Source: a virus
DNA length: 43,121 bases
IMG/VR virus record: IMGVR_UViG_3300040789_000082
Location: 1-43,121 of that record
Strand: one strand, 5' to 3'
The translations under genes and the position numbers were made by a program. Within the stretch, counting starts at the first letter, position 1. Each line of letters opens with the position of its first letter. The notes beneath the pieces are model-generated. The model ran no database searches, was not told the origin of the DNA, and saw only the letters and a list, made by a program, of their open reading frames with translations. Positions 17,065 to 25,508 of this stretch are shown here, one piece after another.

Positions 17065-18390
17065 ATGTCACACCTCAAAGGTAAGCTCATTTCCCACCAG
17101 CTCCGTAACGCCCGCCGGCGCAGCGACGAGCGACAGTCCTTCACTCACCGCAACGTCTACCTCTGGGTTTTCCTGGCCTGGGTGGTCTACCCCTGCGGGG
17201 TTCTGCTCTCCGGCTTTACGGAGGGATTCTTCATTCACTCCCTGGCCGCCCGCTTTTCGGCCCCCGTCGCCTGGGGCTTTACCGCCCTGGCCGTACTGGC
17301 CATCGAGGGGCTGATATACTTTCTCGGTAAGACGGCGATCGACGACGTACAGGCCGGGGTATTCTCCGGCACCCTCACCGAGCGGGCCATGTTCGCGCTC
17401 AAGGCCCTGGGCTTCGTAGCCTGCTTTGCCCTTTCGGTTCACCTCTCGCTGCGCGGCGCTCCCCTCTTTCAGGAGTGGCACCAGCGATCGGCCGACCCCG
17501 TAGCCCTGCGGCTGGAGGACGAAGGCCAGATCGAGCGTGCCTACGCTGATGATAAGGCTGTACAGCTCGACATCATCGCCGGGGCCCGGGCGACCACCTG
17601 GCGCGGCAGTATAACCCGGCCGGCTATGGCCAGTCTGCGCACGGCCCAGGCCGAACTGGCGCGTATCGATGCGGCGATCGCGGCCGACCGGGAGCGTGTC
17701 CGCCAGCGCAACGCCGCGGCAGTCGATGCCTACGAAGCGGAGGTGGCCGCCGGTAGCCGTACGGCCTTTAGCCTGGCCGGTCTCGGGCAGGGGGTCGTCC
17801 TGCTCTGCATCATTCTCATCGGGCTCTACGATCAGGGCGTCGACCGGGAGGTGGGGGCGCGCACGCAGGTGCAGGCGGAACCCGGAAACGATAGTGAGCC
17901 CGCAGCCGTTCGCCCGTTCGGTAGCCCGTCGCTGGCCGCCGCTTCGGTCTCTTCTCCCCTCTCACCACCTACGCACCCGCGTCCGCGCCCCATTGGCTTT
18001 CGCACCTACGGCGATGCGCCCCCTACCCCGCTGGAGGTACCGCCCATTTCCGACGGCTCGGTGGTCGACACCCTTACCGCGCCGGCACTGCCTGCGGCCG
18101 CCCCTACGGTAGCCACCAGTAGCCACGATGGGGCGGGGCAGGACCTGCCGAATCCGGAACTCGACCAGCAGACGCGGCTCAATTCGTACCGCGCACTGAT
18201 GAAGACCCTGCGCACCTACCAGTCGCGCGATACGGCCGCCGCCCATGAGGCCCGAGCGGCCACCCAGCGGCACCTGGACTACGAGGTACAGCAGCTGGCC
18301 AGGCTAGGTAAGCGCATCGAGCTGCGGGAGAAACCGGTACGCAAGTATGTCCTGGTGGATATCGCCCCACCTCGCCAACATTGGGAATAA
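17065..18390 (+). CDS. Membrane protein with four TM segments
   Basis: A 441-residue protein with hydrophobic segments at about residues 31-50, 68-88, 108-128 and 236-256, and a charged helical, coiled-coil-like stretch (about 190-230) before the last one. The second half is a Pro/Ala/Thr-rich linker (about 260-370) leading to a helical, basic C-terminal segment. The topology suggests a large periplasmic or cytoplasmic coiled-coil loop. It sits at the head of the replication genes. A role in membrane attachment of replication or in superinfection exclusion is possible but not shown. No family is recognised. Confidence 0.6.
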   Translation: MSHLKGKLISHQLRNARRRSDERQSFTHRNVYLWVFLAWVVYPCGVLLSGFTEGFFIHSLAARFSAPVAWGFTALAVLAIEGLIYFLGKTAIDDVQAGVFSGTLTERAMFALKALGFVACFALSVHLSLRGAPLFQEWHQRSADPVALRLEDEGQIERAYADDKAVQLDIIAGARATTWRGSITRPAMASLRTAQAELARIDAAIAADRERVRQRNAAAVDAYEAEVAAGSRTAFSLAGLGQGVVLLCIILIGLYDQGVDREVGARTQVQAEPGNDSEPAAVRPFGSPSLAAASVSSPLSPPTHPRPRPIGFRTYGDAPPTPLEVPPISDGSVVDTLTAPALPAAAPTVATSSHDGAGQDLPNPELDQQTRLNSYRALMKTLRTYQSRDTAAAHEARAATQRHLDYEVQQLARLGKRIELREKPVRKYVLVDIAPPRQHWE

Positions 18391-18481
18391 TTCAACTCCC
18401 GTCCCCCCGCCGCCCGGCGCGATCTCCCGAGGGGAGTTGCAGCGGGCGGCGGCTCTCTCATTTTCCTACCTACACCCCCGC

Positions 18482-21400
18482 ATGATTCTCAACGCTCAAG
18501 ACATTAAGGATAAGGTTTCGATGGCCGACGTGTGTGCCCACCTCGGCCACAAGGTCAACCGCAAGGGGCGCTGTGCCTGCCCGGTGCACGGGGGCACCAA
18601 GCCGAACTTTAAGACCCGGGGGGCCTACGGCACCTGCTTCAGTGACTGCGGGGGAGCGAGCTACGACCACATCGAGCTACTGCAGCAGGTGCGGGGCTAC
18701 ACCTACCCGCAAGCCGTGGAGGAGCTAGCGCAGATCGGGGGTATGGTGGTGGAGCGTAGCGAGACGCGCACCGACGACGAGGTCGCCCGCTACCACGAGG
18801 CGCAGCAGCACCGGGGCCGCCTGCAGGACAACCTGCAATCGGCCCTGCACCTGTACCGGCGACCGCAGCTGACCGAGGAGCCCCTCGATATTGAAGGCAG
18901 GTCACTCCGTCCGGAGACCGTGGCGGCCTTCGATATCCTGATCTCCCCCCCCGGCAATTACCTCTTCGACGCTTGCCGGCAGGGTAGGGCGGATGAGGAT
19001 ATCCTGCTGGAACTGGGCCTGCTGGAGCGGAGCAGGGACGGGCGGCCCTACGACGTCTTTCAGGACCGCGTTCTTTTCCCGCTGCAGTCTCACCTGGGCA
19101 AGGTGGTGGGCCTAGCCGGACGGGTCACCCGCACGAACACCTCCCGGGCCAAGTACCGCAACTCGAAGGAGAGCGAGATATTTCAGAAGTCGCAGCTGCT
19201 CTACGGCCTGGCGCAGAACCGGCGGGCGATCGCGCAGAGCGGGGCCATACTGGTGGAAGGCTACTGGGACGTGCTGACCTGCTACGACCGGGGGATTCGG
19301 AGGTGCGTCGCCAGTATGGGGACGGCCGTGACGGCCGAGCAGGTGAAGCTCCTGGGGCGCTACACCGATCGGGTGACGATCATGATGGACGGCGATGCGG
19401 CCGGGCGCACCGCGCAGATGAACTCGGCCGAGGCCTTCATCGCCGAGGGCTTCGACGTGCGGATGGTGCTGCTGGAGGAGGGGCAGGATCCGGACTCCTA
19501 CCTACGGGAGCGGGGAGAGGAGGGAGCCGCCGAGTTCGTGCGGCGGATTGCCGCGGCCCCGCCGGCCTTCCAGGACATCTTTACCTATTACCTGGACCCG
19601 GTCAATATCGATCGTGATCAGGGCCTGCAGGCCATCGCCGATATCGTGAGCAGCATCACGAACGACTACAAGACGGTACAGTGTGAAGACTGGCTGGAGA
19701 AAGAACTGGGCAAGCGGGAGTTCAACCTACTTAAGACCCGGATCGGTTTCATCAAAAAGGAGCGGCAGGAGGAAGCTAACCGCCCACGCTACACCGACCA
19801 GGAATACCAGCAGATCATCGGCTACCAGATCTACGAGCGGCGCAACCGACTATACGCCACCAACTCCCCAGACGTTCCGGGCCTGCCCATTTCCAACTTC
19901 AGCGTGCGGCCGGTGATGATGGTGCTCGGGAGGAGCGAGGCCAATTGCCTGGTGGAGCTAAAGAACAGCCGGGGCGACCGCGCCGTAGTGGAGATCAGTA
20001 CCGACTCGATGACCGAGCTGGGGCCGTTCAAGAAGGTGCTGCTCAGCAAGGGCAACTACGTCTTCGACGAGGCCGCCAAGCCCTTCCACTTCATCCGCAT
20101 TCAGCGCTGGATCTTCGACAACATCCGCCACTGCTATCCCCTCACTACGCTGGGCTGGAACGAGCGGGGTGGGTTTTACGCCTGGGCCAACGGACTCAGC
20201 CTGCCGGACGGCAACTTCAAACCGGTCGATGAGTACGGTATCGTCGAGCACGGCGACCACCGCTTCTTCCTTCCGGCCTTCTCCAGCGTGCACGTCAACA
20301 ACCCGGGCGACGATGCCGGTAACGGCTACGAGAACATGCGCGACTTCGCACTCGACCGCGAGGTACGTGGCCAGGACACGCTCACGCTGCGCGAGTGGTC
20401 GGAGCTGTTCGTAGCGGTGCACGGCAAGAACGGCATGATAGGCCTGGCCTTTTACTTTTCCTGCCTGTACCGGTCGATGATCTTCGCCCACTTCGACGTC
20501 TTTCCCCTGCTCAACCTCTTCGGCCCCCCGGGGCTGGGCAAGAGTTACATGGCCGCAAGCCTGGCCGCCCTCTTCGGCCGGCCGAAGAAGCCCTTCAACC
20601 TGCACGAGGGAACCGACGTCGGCCTCTTCCGCCGCATCGCGCAAAAGCGGGACGCGATCGAGGTACTGGAGGAGTTCAATAACATGATCTCTCCGAAGCG
20701 CTTCCAGGCGCTGAAAAATTTCTACGACGGCAGCGGGCGGGAGAAGGGCCAAAAAACTACCGACAACCGGACGACCACCACGCGCGTCGAGACCGGTATC
20801 GTGATGGTCGGCCAGCAGCAACCGACACAAGATGCGGCCATGTTCAGCCGGGTGATCAGCCTGAACTTCGGGCCGCGCACGTTCTCGCCCGAGCAGATTG
20901 CCGCCGCCCGCCGCTTAAAAGCGATCGAGGGTACCGGTACCCTGAGTCGACTGACCGCCGGGCTACTGCGGCACCGGGAGCTGATCGCCCAGCGCTTCCT
21001 TACTGTCTACGATCACATGGCCGGTCGCCTGCGCTCGGCCGTACCGCCTACTGCTCCCCGCAACATCGCCCCGCGGCTGGTCAAGAATAACGCCATCGTC
21101 CTGGCCGTCTTTCAATTGGTCAGCGAGGTGGAGGAACTGGCCTTCACCGTCGATGATCTCTTCGAGGTCGTGCAACAGGTCATGGTCGGGCAGCTGCACA
21201 GCATCGCGCAGGAAGACGATCTGGCCGGCTGGTGGGATCAGATCGAGTTCGCCATCACGAGTAAGCACGAACTACGCTACGACAACGAGATCGATGTCGT
21301 CTTGGAGGATAGCCTGAACGCCGAGGTGAGCACCGATGCCGGCATGGAGAAGCGGCGCCACCGGTGGGCGGATGGACCTCGCAAGGTCCTCTACCTGCAC

Positions 21401-21739
21401 ATGAACTCGGCCTATCAGGTCTACAGCCAGAGCCTGCGGCGTACGGGTAAGGATAACGGGATGCCGAAGAGCTCCATCCAGCATTACCTACGGGGCAGCG
21501 AGGCTTACCTGGGGGAGAAGGCGCACAAGATCAATGGCCGGGCGCGGCGGGTATACTGCTTCGACCTCGGGCAACTACCCTTCGACCTACAGACCAGTGA
21601 TGAGCGCTACCGGCAGGGGCTGCCCGGGCTGGCCGAAGCACCCCCCGACCCCGTGCCACCTACGACCAGTACGACTAACTCAGCAACGGTGGCTGCTACC
21701 AGCCCCGCCCTCACCCCGGAAGAAGACCTTCCATTCTAA
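18482..21739 (+). CDS. Primase-helicase fusion (CHC2 zinc finger, TOPRIM, P-loop helicase)
   Basis: A protein of 1085 residues from ATG 18482; the longer frame from 18347 would run inside the previous gene. Near the N-terminus lies a DnaG-type zinc finger (Cys33, His36, Cys52, Cys56; the last pair is spaced CxxxC). Around residues 254-345 is a TOPRIM primase core, with VEGYWDV and the metal-binding DGDAAG. Near 681-688 a Walker A GPPGLGKS is followed by a Walker B (AIEVLEEF, about 725), giving an AAA/SF3-like or DUF927-like helicase domain. The protein synthesises primers and unwinds DNA at the phage fork. Its last residues, EEDLPF, mimic the SSB C-terminal tip. The SSB gene follows after 22 bases. 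Confidence 0.88.
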   Translation: MILNAQDIKDKVSMADVCAHLGHKVNRKGRCACPVHGGTKPNFKTRGAYGTCFSDCGGASYDHIELLQQVRGYTYPQAVEELAQIGGMVVERSETRTDDEVARYHEAQQHRGRLQDNLQSALHLYRRPQLTEEPLDIEGRSLRPETVAAFDILISPPGNYLFDACRQGRADEDILLELGLLERSRDGRPYDVFQDRVLFPLQSHLGKVVGLAGRVTRTNTSRAKYRNSKESEIFQKSQLLYGLAQNRRAIAQSGAILVEGYWDVLTCYDRGIRRCVASMGTAVTAEQVKLLGRYTDRVTIMMDGDAAGRTAQMNSAEAFIAEGFDVRMVLLEEGQDPDSYLRERGEEGAAEFVRRIAAAPPAFQDIFTYYLDPVNIDRDQGLQAIADIVSSITNDYKTVQCEDWLEKELGKREFNLLKTRIGFIKKERQEEANRPRYTDQEYQQIIGYQIYERRNRLYATNSPDVPGLPISNFSVRPVMMVLGRSEANCLVELKNSRGDRAVVEISTDSMTELGPFKKVLLSKGNYVFDEAAKPFHFIRIQRWIFDNIRHCYPLTTLGWNERGGFYAWANGLSLPDGNFKPVDEYGIVEHGDHRFFLPAFSSVHVNNPGDDAGNGYENMRDFALDREVRGQDTLTLREWSELFVAVHGKNGMIGLAFYFSCLYRSMIFAHFDVFPLLNLFGPPGLGKSYMAASLAALFGRPKKPFNLHEGTDVGLFRRIAQKRDAIEVLEEFNNMISPKRFQALKNFYDGSGREKGQKTTDNRTTTTRVETGIVMVGQQQPTQDAAMFSRVISLNFGPRTFSPEQIAAARRLKAIEGTGTLSRLTAGLLRHRELIAQRFLTVYDHMAGRLRSAVPPTAPRNIAPRLVKNNAIVLAVFQLVSEVEELAFTVDDLFEVVQQVMVGQLHSIAQEDDLAGWWDQIEFAITSKHELRYDNEIDVVLEDSLNAEVSTDAGMEKRRHRWADGPRKVLYLHMNSAYQVYSQSLRRTGKDNGMPKSSIQHYLRGSEAYLGEKAHKINGRARRVYCFDLGQLPFDLQTSDERYRQGLPGLAEAPPDPVPPTTSTTNSATVAATSPALTPEEDLPF

Positions 21740-21761
21740 TCACCGATCCAATCCACTATCC

Positions 21762-22232
21762 ATGATCAACAAAGCAACCATCATCGGCCGCGTCGGGGGT
21801 ACCCCCGAGACCCGGACGCTCGAAAACGGGACCCGTGTGGCCCGTTTCAGCGTGGCCACCAGCAAGAACTACAAAGACCAGTCCGGGGAGTGGTGCGAGA
21901 ACACCACCTGGCATACCGTGATCGCCTGGCGGGAGCGGGCCGAGCGGGCCGCAAGCAGTCTCAATAAGGGAGACCTGGTATACGTCGAGGGGGAAATCAG
22001 TAACCGCAAGGTGGAGGGGGAGAACGGTCCGCGCTTCTTCAGCGAGATCGTGGCCAGCTACTTCCGCATCATTAAGGGCCGCGGTGGCGACGGCCGGATG
22101 CCCTCAGCCGAAGACGAGCCGCCGACCTTCACCACCGTAGGTGAGGCCGAAGCCCGGGCGGCCGGTGCTGCGATCGGCGGCGATGGCCCCGCTAGGACAT
22201 TCATTACTGACGACGATGACTTACCGTTCTGA
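21762..22232 (+). CDS. ssb: Single-stranded DNA-binding protein
   Basis: A 156-residue SSB with the OB-fold N-terminus (INKATIIGRVGGTPETRTLE, then VARFSVATSKNY and TTWHTVIAWRERAE) through about residue 110, an Ala/Gly-rich linker and the acidic tip DDDDLPF that recruits partner proteins. The start ATG 21762 matches the canonical SSB N-terminus; the longer open frame is a shadow of the primase end. It lies directly downstream of the primase-helicase and overlaps the next gene by one base (TGATG). Confidence 0.93.
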   Translation: MINKATIIGRVGGTPETRTLENGTRVARFSVATSKNYKDQSGEWCENTTWHTVIAWRERAERAASSLNKGDLVYVEGEISNRKVEGENGPRFFSEIVASYFRIIKGRGGDGRMPSAEDEPPTFTTVGEAEARAAGAAIGGDGPARTFITDDDDLPF

Positions 22233-22507
22233 TGAAGCGCTCCGACATCAAACTCACCGATGCCCAACGCATCGGCTACCTGAAGAAAAACCGCAGCCGG
22301 TTGGGGGTCTGCCTGCAGGAGGACCGGCTAACCGGCGGCCTGACCGTCTACGAGGCCAACGCCCGTCACGTCGCCCAGACCGAAATGATCGAGCTGATGA
22401 TGCGCCTACGCGGTCGGGGCATGACGCTGGCGCAGCTGCACCAGCTCATCGATCAGGCTACCGCTACCTCACAGGGCTTCCGCGCCCCCAACCTCTGGGA
22501 ACAATGA
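22232..22507 (+). CDS. Small early protein, 91 aa
   Basis: A basic helical protein (MKRSDIKLTDAQRIGYLKKN at the N-terminus) coupled to ssb by TGATG and to the next gene by ATGA. No domain is recognised. Its place in the replication operon suggests an accessory function. Confidence 0.6.
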   Translation: MKRSDIKLTDAQRIGYLKKNRSRLGVCLQEDRLTGGLTVYEANARHVAQTEMIELMMRLRGRGMTLAQLHQLIDQATATSQGFRAPNLWEQ

Positions 22508-22803
22508 GGGGCTGGTGCCGGGTGATCTCGACCGACGAAATGGATATCCTGCTGCGCATGCAGTGGGTAGATGCGGAGTTCTACGGCGATCCGCACTACT
22601 GCCAGATCGTTGCCGAATTCATTACCGCCGAGACCGAATCCCAGATTACCATCGCTCAGTTTGAGGGCCCCGGCAACGGGCGGGCAATGGGGGAGTACTG
22701 GCCCTCCGTCACCGACGAAGTCGTCATTACCCAGGTCCGGAATTTTGTCGAACTGCAGCAGCGGAGCTGCCCGGGCCAGCGAATTATCTGCCATGCCGAT
22801 TGA
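22504..22803 (+). CDS. Small early protein, 99 aa
   Basis: A small acidic protein starting at ATG 22504 within the ATGA overlap with the preceding gene. It is rich in Glu and aromatic residues and shows no motif I can assign. It overlaps the HNH gene by 11 bases, consistent with a tight early operon. Confidence 0.55.
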   Translation: MRGWCRVISTDEMDILLRMQWVDAEFYGDPHYCQIVAEFITAETESQITIAQFEGPGNGRAMGEYWPSVTDEVVITQVRNFVELQQRSCPGQRIICHAD

Positions 22804-23104
22804 CTACAGCCGCTACCCGAAGGACTGGAAGGAGCGCGTCGCGCGAGTACGTAAGCGCGACGGAAATCGCTGCACCCGCTGCGGCGTACGAGGTAACGTA
22901 TTCCCGAAGAAAGGGGAGCGCCGCGTCGTGCTCACTACCGCGCACCTGGACCACGACGAAGAGAACTGGGAAGTCAGCGATGACCGGCTGGCCACCATGT
23001 GCGCCAGTTGCCACCTGGCCTACGACCGACACGATAACCTCTACCGCAAGCGGTACGGGCAGAACTACAAACGAACTATTCCTACTCTCAATTTTCCTTC
23101 ATGA
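22793..23104 (+). CDS. HNH endonuclease-like protein
   Basis: A 103-residue protein from ATG 22793. It has a zinc-binding CxxC (CTRCG, about residue 25), a central TTAHLDHDEEN segment with the catalytic-type His and Asp, and a second CxxC followed by His (CASCHLAYDRHD). This is the compact ββα-metal HNH layout of small phage nucleases. In other phages such proteins aid packaging or act as homing nucleases. Here it lies in the early operon, so a DNA-processing role is inferred. It overlaps the next gene by 4 bases. Confidence 0.75.
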   Translation: MPIDYSRYPKDWKERVARVRKRDGNRCTRCGVRGNVFPKKGERRVVLTTAHLDHDEENWEVSDDRLATMCASCHLAYDRHDNLYRKRYGQNYKRTIPTLNFPS

Positions 23105-23361
23105 ATCTCGGCCAACTACATACCCGCGCCTGTGCCTATATCCGCAAGCTCCGCTTTTACGATCGCCAGCGGGCCGACCAGCTTACCGATCGAATGAACG
23201 AGGTTTTGGGGGATTACTTCATCGAGCGACTACGAGAAGATGAAATACGTCCCATGCTGGCAGGACTTGCTACAGGAGAATCTATTCATATCGATACTTC
23301 TTATATCGATCGGAAGCAGGATATCCCCAGCGCCCTGAATAAAAGCGACCGACTACGGTAG
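23101..23361 (+). CDS. Small early protein, 86 aa
   Basis: A charged helical protein (MNLGQLHTRACAYIRKLRFY at the N-terminus) coupled by ATGA to the HNH gene. No domain is recognised. Its 3' end runs into the hairpin at 23345-23372. Confidence 0.55.
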   Translation: MNLGQLHTRACAYIRKLRFYDRQRADQLTDRMNEVLGDYFIERLREDEIRPMLAGLATGESIHIDTSYIDRKQDIPSALNKSDRLR

Positions 23362-23372
23362 CAGTCGGTCGC
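23345..23372 (+). terminator. Hairpin at the end of the 86-aa gene
   Basis: GCGACCGACT (23345-23354) and AGTCGGTCGC (23363-23372) form a perfect 10-bp stem over the stop codon. No U tract follows, so it may protect or process RNA, or terminate in a factor-dependent way. Confidence 0.45.
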
Positions 23373-23454
23373 CCGGGATAATTCCTACTGCTCGGTAGGA
23401 TATAGGCGGTAAATCATGTACGCTTCATCTGTTCACTATATCAACATCAATCTA

Positions 23455-23820
23455 ATGCGGAATATCAGCTTCTTTCTTACGCAGCGGCAGGTCCGCGACC
23501 AGACCAAGACCGTCACCCGGCGGCAGGGCTGGAAGTGGCTTACCCCCGGAACGCTCCTCCAGCCCGTAGAAAAAGGGCAGGGACTAAAGAAGGGGGAGAA
23601 GGTGCAGCGCATTGGTCCACCCATCCGCGTGGTCAGCGTTGGACAGGATCCGCTCTACACCGTCGACCCTGAAGAGTGCCGCAAGGAGGGCTTTCCTAAT
23701 ATGAAGCCTAGTGCCTTCGTCAGCTTCTACTGCGAACACAATAAGTGCGGACGCAACGATAGCGTCACGCGTATTGAGTTCGAGTACGTGAACGATCACC
23801 CTGCCACCCCCACGCCATGA
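23455..23820 (+). CDS. ASCH-domain-like phage protein
   Basis: A 121-residue protein from ATG 23455; an upstream ATG at 23416 gives a less likely N-terminus. The pattern RNISFFLTQRQVRDQTKTVT, then WKWLTPGTLLQPVEKGQGLK, then PPIRVVSV matches a small phage family that I associate with ASCH-type RNA-binding domains. The C-terminal part has paired Cys (FYCEHNKCGR) that could bind a metal. It overlaps the next gene by 4 bases. The function in phage biology is not established. Confidence 0.65.
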   Translation: MRNISFFLTQRQVRDQTKTVTRRQGWKWLTPGTLLQPVEKGQGLKKGEKVQRIGPPIRVVSVGQDPLYTVDPEECRKEGFPNMKPSAFVSFYCEHNKCGRNDSVTRIEFEYVNDHPATPTP

Positions 23821-24215
23821 TCACCGCCTACATCGCCCATCCGATCAGCGGAGACGTGGAAGGCAACGTCAAGCGAGTCAAGGCCATCATGGCCGACATC
23901 ATCCGGGACGAGCCAACGACCTTCCCTTTCGCGCCCTACCTGACCGCCCTCGAACTGCTTGACGACGATAAGCCCGACCATCGGGCCCGCGGCATCACCT
24001 GGAACATGCGCCTGCTCAACAGCGAGGTCGTCGACGAAGTCCGCCTCTATGGCGACCGCGTCAGCGAGGGAATGTTGGAGGAGGTCGCCGTGGCGATGAT
24101 GAGCGGCATCAAGGTCGTCCCGAAGTCAGACGCCGCCCGGGGCTGGATAAGGAGTAAGAGCCTTGCCTGGAAGCGACTGTTGAAGCGTGACCAGGGGAAA
24201 AGGGTAGGGGAATAA
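23817..24215 (+). CDS. Nucleoside 2-deoxyribosyltransferase-like / DUF4406 protein
   Basis: A 132-residue protein whose N-terminus (MITAYIAHPISGDVEGNVKR) is the nucleotide-binding pattern of DUF4406 and nucleoside deoxyribosyltransferase-like folds, followed by FPFAPYLTAL and a C-terminal EEVAVAMMSGIKVV. These proteins are common in phage early regions and may act on nucleotides, but activity cannot be shown here. It is coupled to the preceding gene by ATGA. Confidence 0.7.
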   Translation: MITAYIAHPISGDVEGNVKRVKAIMADIIRDEPTTFPFAPYLTALELLDDDKPDHRARGITWNMRLLNSEVVDEVRLYGDRVSEGMLEEVAVAMMSGIKVVPKSDAARGWIRSKSLAWKRLLKRDQGKRVGE

Positions 24216-24224
24216 CTATCCGAC

Positions 24225-24422
24225 ATGAAGATCCACTACGAACACTACCCCGCAGGTCGTAACGATGCCGGCCAACCCCATCAGGATTGCAAAGCTGTAT
24301 GTACCCGCTGTGGCCTGGTCAAGGTCTTCCGTCACCACCGACAGTTCGCGGCCAATCGTCGGGATGCAGAGCGGGGGATGGAGGGGCATTTTTGCGATCG
24401 GGATCGTCGGGGGGCGGGATAA
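24225..24422 (+). CDS. Small zinc-ribbon-like protein
   Basis: A 65-residue His/Cys-rich basic protein with CKAVCTRCG followed by HH and HFC, suggesting a small zinc site. Its stop codon touches the first hairpin repeat (B1) of the cassette array, so it is the last gene of the early operon before the array. Confidence 0.5.
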   Translation: MKIHYEHYPAGRNDAGQPHQDCKAVCTRCGLVKVFRHHRQFAANRRDAERGMEGHFCDRDRRGAG

Positions 24423-24478
24423 TGTGAGTGCCGGTGCAGGCCGACGAAGGAGGCTTGACACTGGCACTTTATTGGGCG
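24421..24478 (+). repeat. Hairpin repeat B1 (cassette boundary)
   Basis: This is the first of three related elements of 58-61 bp. Outer arms AGTGCC/GGCACT and inner AGGCC/GGCTT form an imperfect hairpin around a GACGAAGGAG loop, ending in ATTGGGC. It shares GCAGGCCGACG(A/T)AGGAGGCT with B2 and B3. Here the left outer box GCCCAAT is missing, as expected if this is the edge of the array. The architecture (imperfect hairpin between inverted 7-mers) is attC-like. Confidence 0.75.
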
Positions 24479-24493
24479 AATAAATAATAATTA

Positions 24494-25465
24494 ATGAACC
24501 ACGGATCACTTTTTAGCGGGATAGGAGGCTTTGACCTTGCAGCTCAGTGGATGGGTTGGAATAATATCTTCCATTGCGAAAAGGATTCGTTTTGCCGGAA
24601 GGTGCTCACGCATTACTGGCCTCAATCATTTAGTCATGCAGACATCACCGAAACAGATTTCACTGTTTACCGCGGACAAATCAACGTTCTCACGGGAGGC
24701 TTCCCCTGCCAGCCATACAGCACAGCAGGAAAGCAGAAAGGCACCGAAGATGACCGCCATCTATGGCCGGAAATGCTCCGAGCTGTACGAGAGATCAGGC
24801 CGCGCTACGTCGTGGGGGAGAATGTTCGTGGCCTCGTTAATTGGAACGGGGGAATGGTCTTCGACCAGGTGCAGACTGATTTGGAAAATGAGGGGTACGA
24901 AGTTCTCTCGTTTTTACTTCCAGCTTCGGGCGTTGACGCTCCCCACCAGCGATATAGAATCTGGTTTGTTGCCTACGCCAACGGTGGTTTACACGAGGGA
25001 GAACTGGCCGCTGGAAAAGGTGAAGGCGAGACAGCAGGAAGTGAAAGAGGCCAGCAACGGAAAATCGGGCAACGGCTTTGGTTTAAACTTGCCACACGTC
25101 GCGCGAATGCTTCCAACGCCTCGATCGAGAATGACGGGCGGCGTATCGGAGAAACGGGCGGCCGACAAGAACCCGAATTTGGAGAGCGTTCTATCCCGAA
25201 TAATTATTCCTACACCATATGCAGCCGACGGATTCAAAACTACCAAATCGCAGAACCAAAATTCACTAGACAAGGCATTCCAAACTGGAGCAGTTTCCCA
25301 ACTCAATCACCGCTTTGTGATGGAGATGATGGGCTTCCCACCCGATTGGACAGAATTACCATTTCAAGACACCGACGAGAAACAATAAAAGCAGGAGGTA
25401 ACGCTATCGTCCCTCAACTCGCTTTGAAGATTTTTCAATCAATATCGGAGGTTTCCTATAGGTAG
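24494..25465 (+). CDS. DNA (cytosine-5) methyltransferase
   Basis: A 323-residue m5C methyltransferase that would protect phage DNA from host restriction or mark it. Motif I is SLFSGIGGFDLA (5-16), motif IV is GGFPCQPYS (68-76) with the catalytic Cys72, motif VI is ENV (109-111), motif VIII is QRYRIW (152-157), and motif X is GNAIVPQLA (from about 302). The target-recognition region (about 165-280) is weakly patterned and coincides with a second open frame (see 24636-25388). The gene is the cargo of the first hairpin-bounded cassette, and its TAG overlaps repeat A1. G+C is lower than in the neighbouring replication genes, consistent with separate acquisition. Confidence 0.92.
   Translation: MNHGSLFSGIGGFDLAAQWMGWNNIFHCEKDSFCRKVLTHYWPQSFSHADITETDFTVYRGQINVLTGGFPCQPYSTAGKQKGTEDDRHLWPEMLRAVREIRPRYVVGENVRGLVNWNGGMVFDQVQTDLENEGYEVLSFLLPASGVDAPHQRYRIWFVAYANGGLHEGELAAGKGEGETAGSERGQQRKIGQRLWFKLATRRANASNASIENDGRRIGETGGRQEPEFGERSIPNNYSYTICSRRIQNYQIAEPKFTRQGIPNWSSFPTQSPLCDGDDGLPTRLDRITISRHRRETIKAGGNAIVPQLALKIFQSISEVSYR
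24636..25388 (+). CDS. Overprinted second protein inside the methyltransferase gene
   Basis: A frame shifted from the methyltransferase is open from 24531 to 25388. The likely start is ATG 24636 (MQTSPKQISLFTADKSTF), giving 250 residues. The translation is not random: it has ESRKAPKMTAIYGRKCSELY, three PTP motifs (LLPTPTVVY, MLPTPRSRM, IIPTPYAADG) and ends in NHRFVMEMMGFPPDWTELPF. I know the PTP repeats and the EEMMGFPxxWTxLPF ending as a recurrent phage protein beside or inside m5C methyltransferase genes in Bacteroidota phages. At the same nucleotides the methyltransferase frame encodes its own conserved FPTQSPLCDGDDGLP segment. Function unknown, perhaps a partner or specificity factor. Confidence 0.65.
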   Translation: MQTSPKQISLFTADKSTFSREASPASHTAQQESRKAPKMTAIYGRKCSELYERSGRATSWGRMFVASLIGTGEWSSTRCRLIWKMRGTKFSRFYFQLRALTLPTSDIESGLLPTPTVVYTRENWPLEKVKARQQEVKEASNGKSGNGFGLNLPHVARMLPTPRSRMTGGVSEKRAADKNPNLESVLSRIIIPTPYAADGFKTTKSQNQNSLDKAFQTGAVSQLNHRFVMEMMGFPPDWTELPFQDTDEKQ

Positions 25466-25508
25466 ACGCCGTGCCTTCGGGCATGGACGTTCTAGCTGAT
25501 ATTGGGCG
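25455..25508 (+). repeat. Hairpin repeat A1
   Basis: TAGACGCCGTGCC pairs with GGCATGGACGTTCTA around a short TTCG-type loop, followed by GCTGATATTGGGC. It begins at the methyltransferase stop codon. A2 (26661) shares GTAGACGCCGTGCC, GGGCATGG and TCTAGCTGATATTGGGCG. Confidence 0.75.

Noticed and set aside
18347-18481. Extended N-terminus of the primase-helicase
   Set aside because: It would overlap the previous gene by 44 bases and precedes the natural start of the zinc-finger domain.
19958-20830. Minus-strand frame of 290 codons
   Set aside because: Antisense shadow of the primase-helicase gene.
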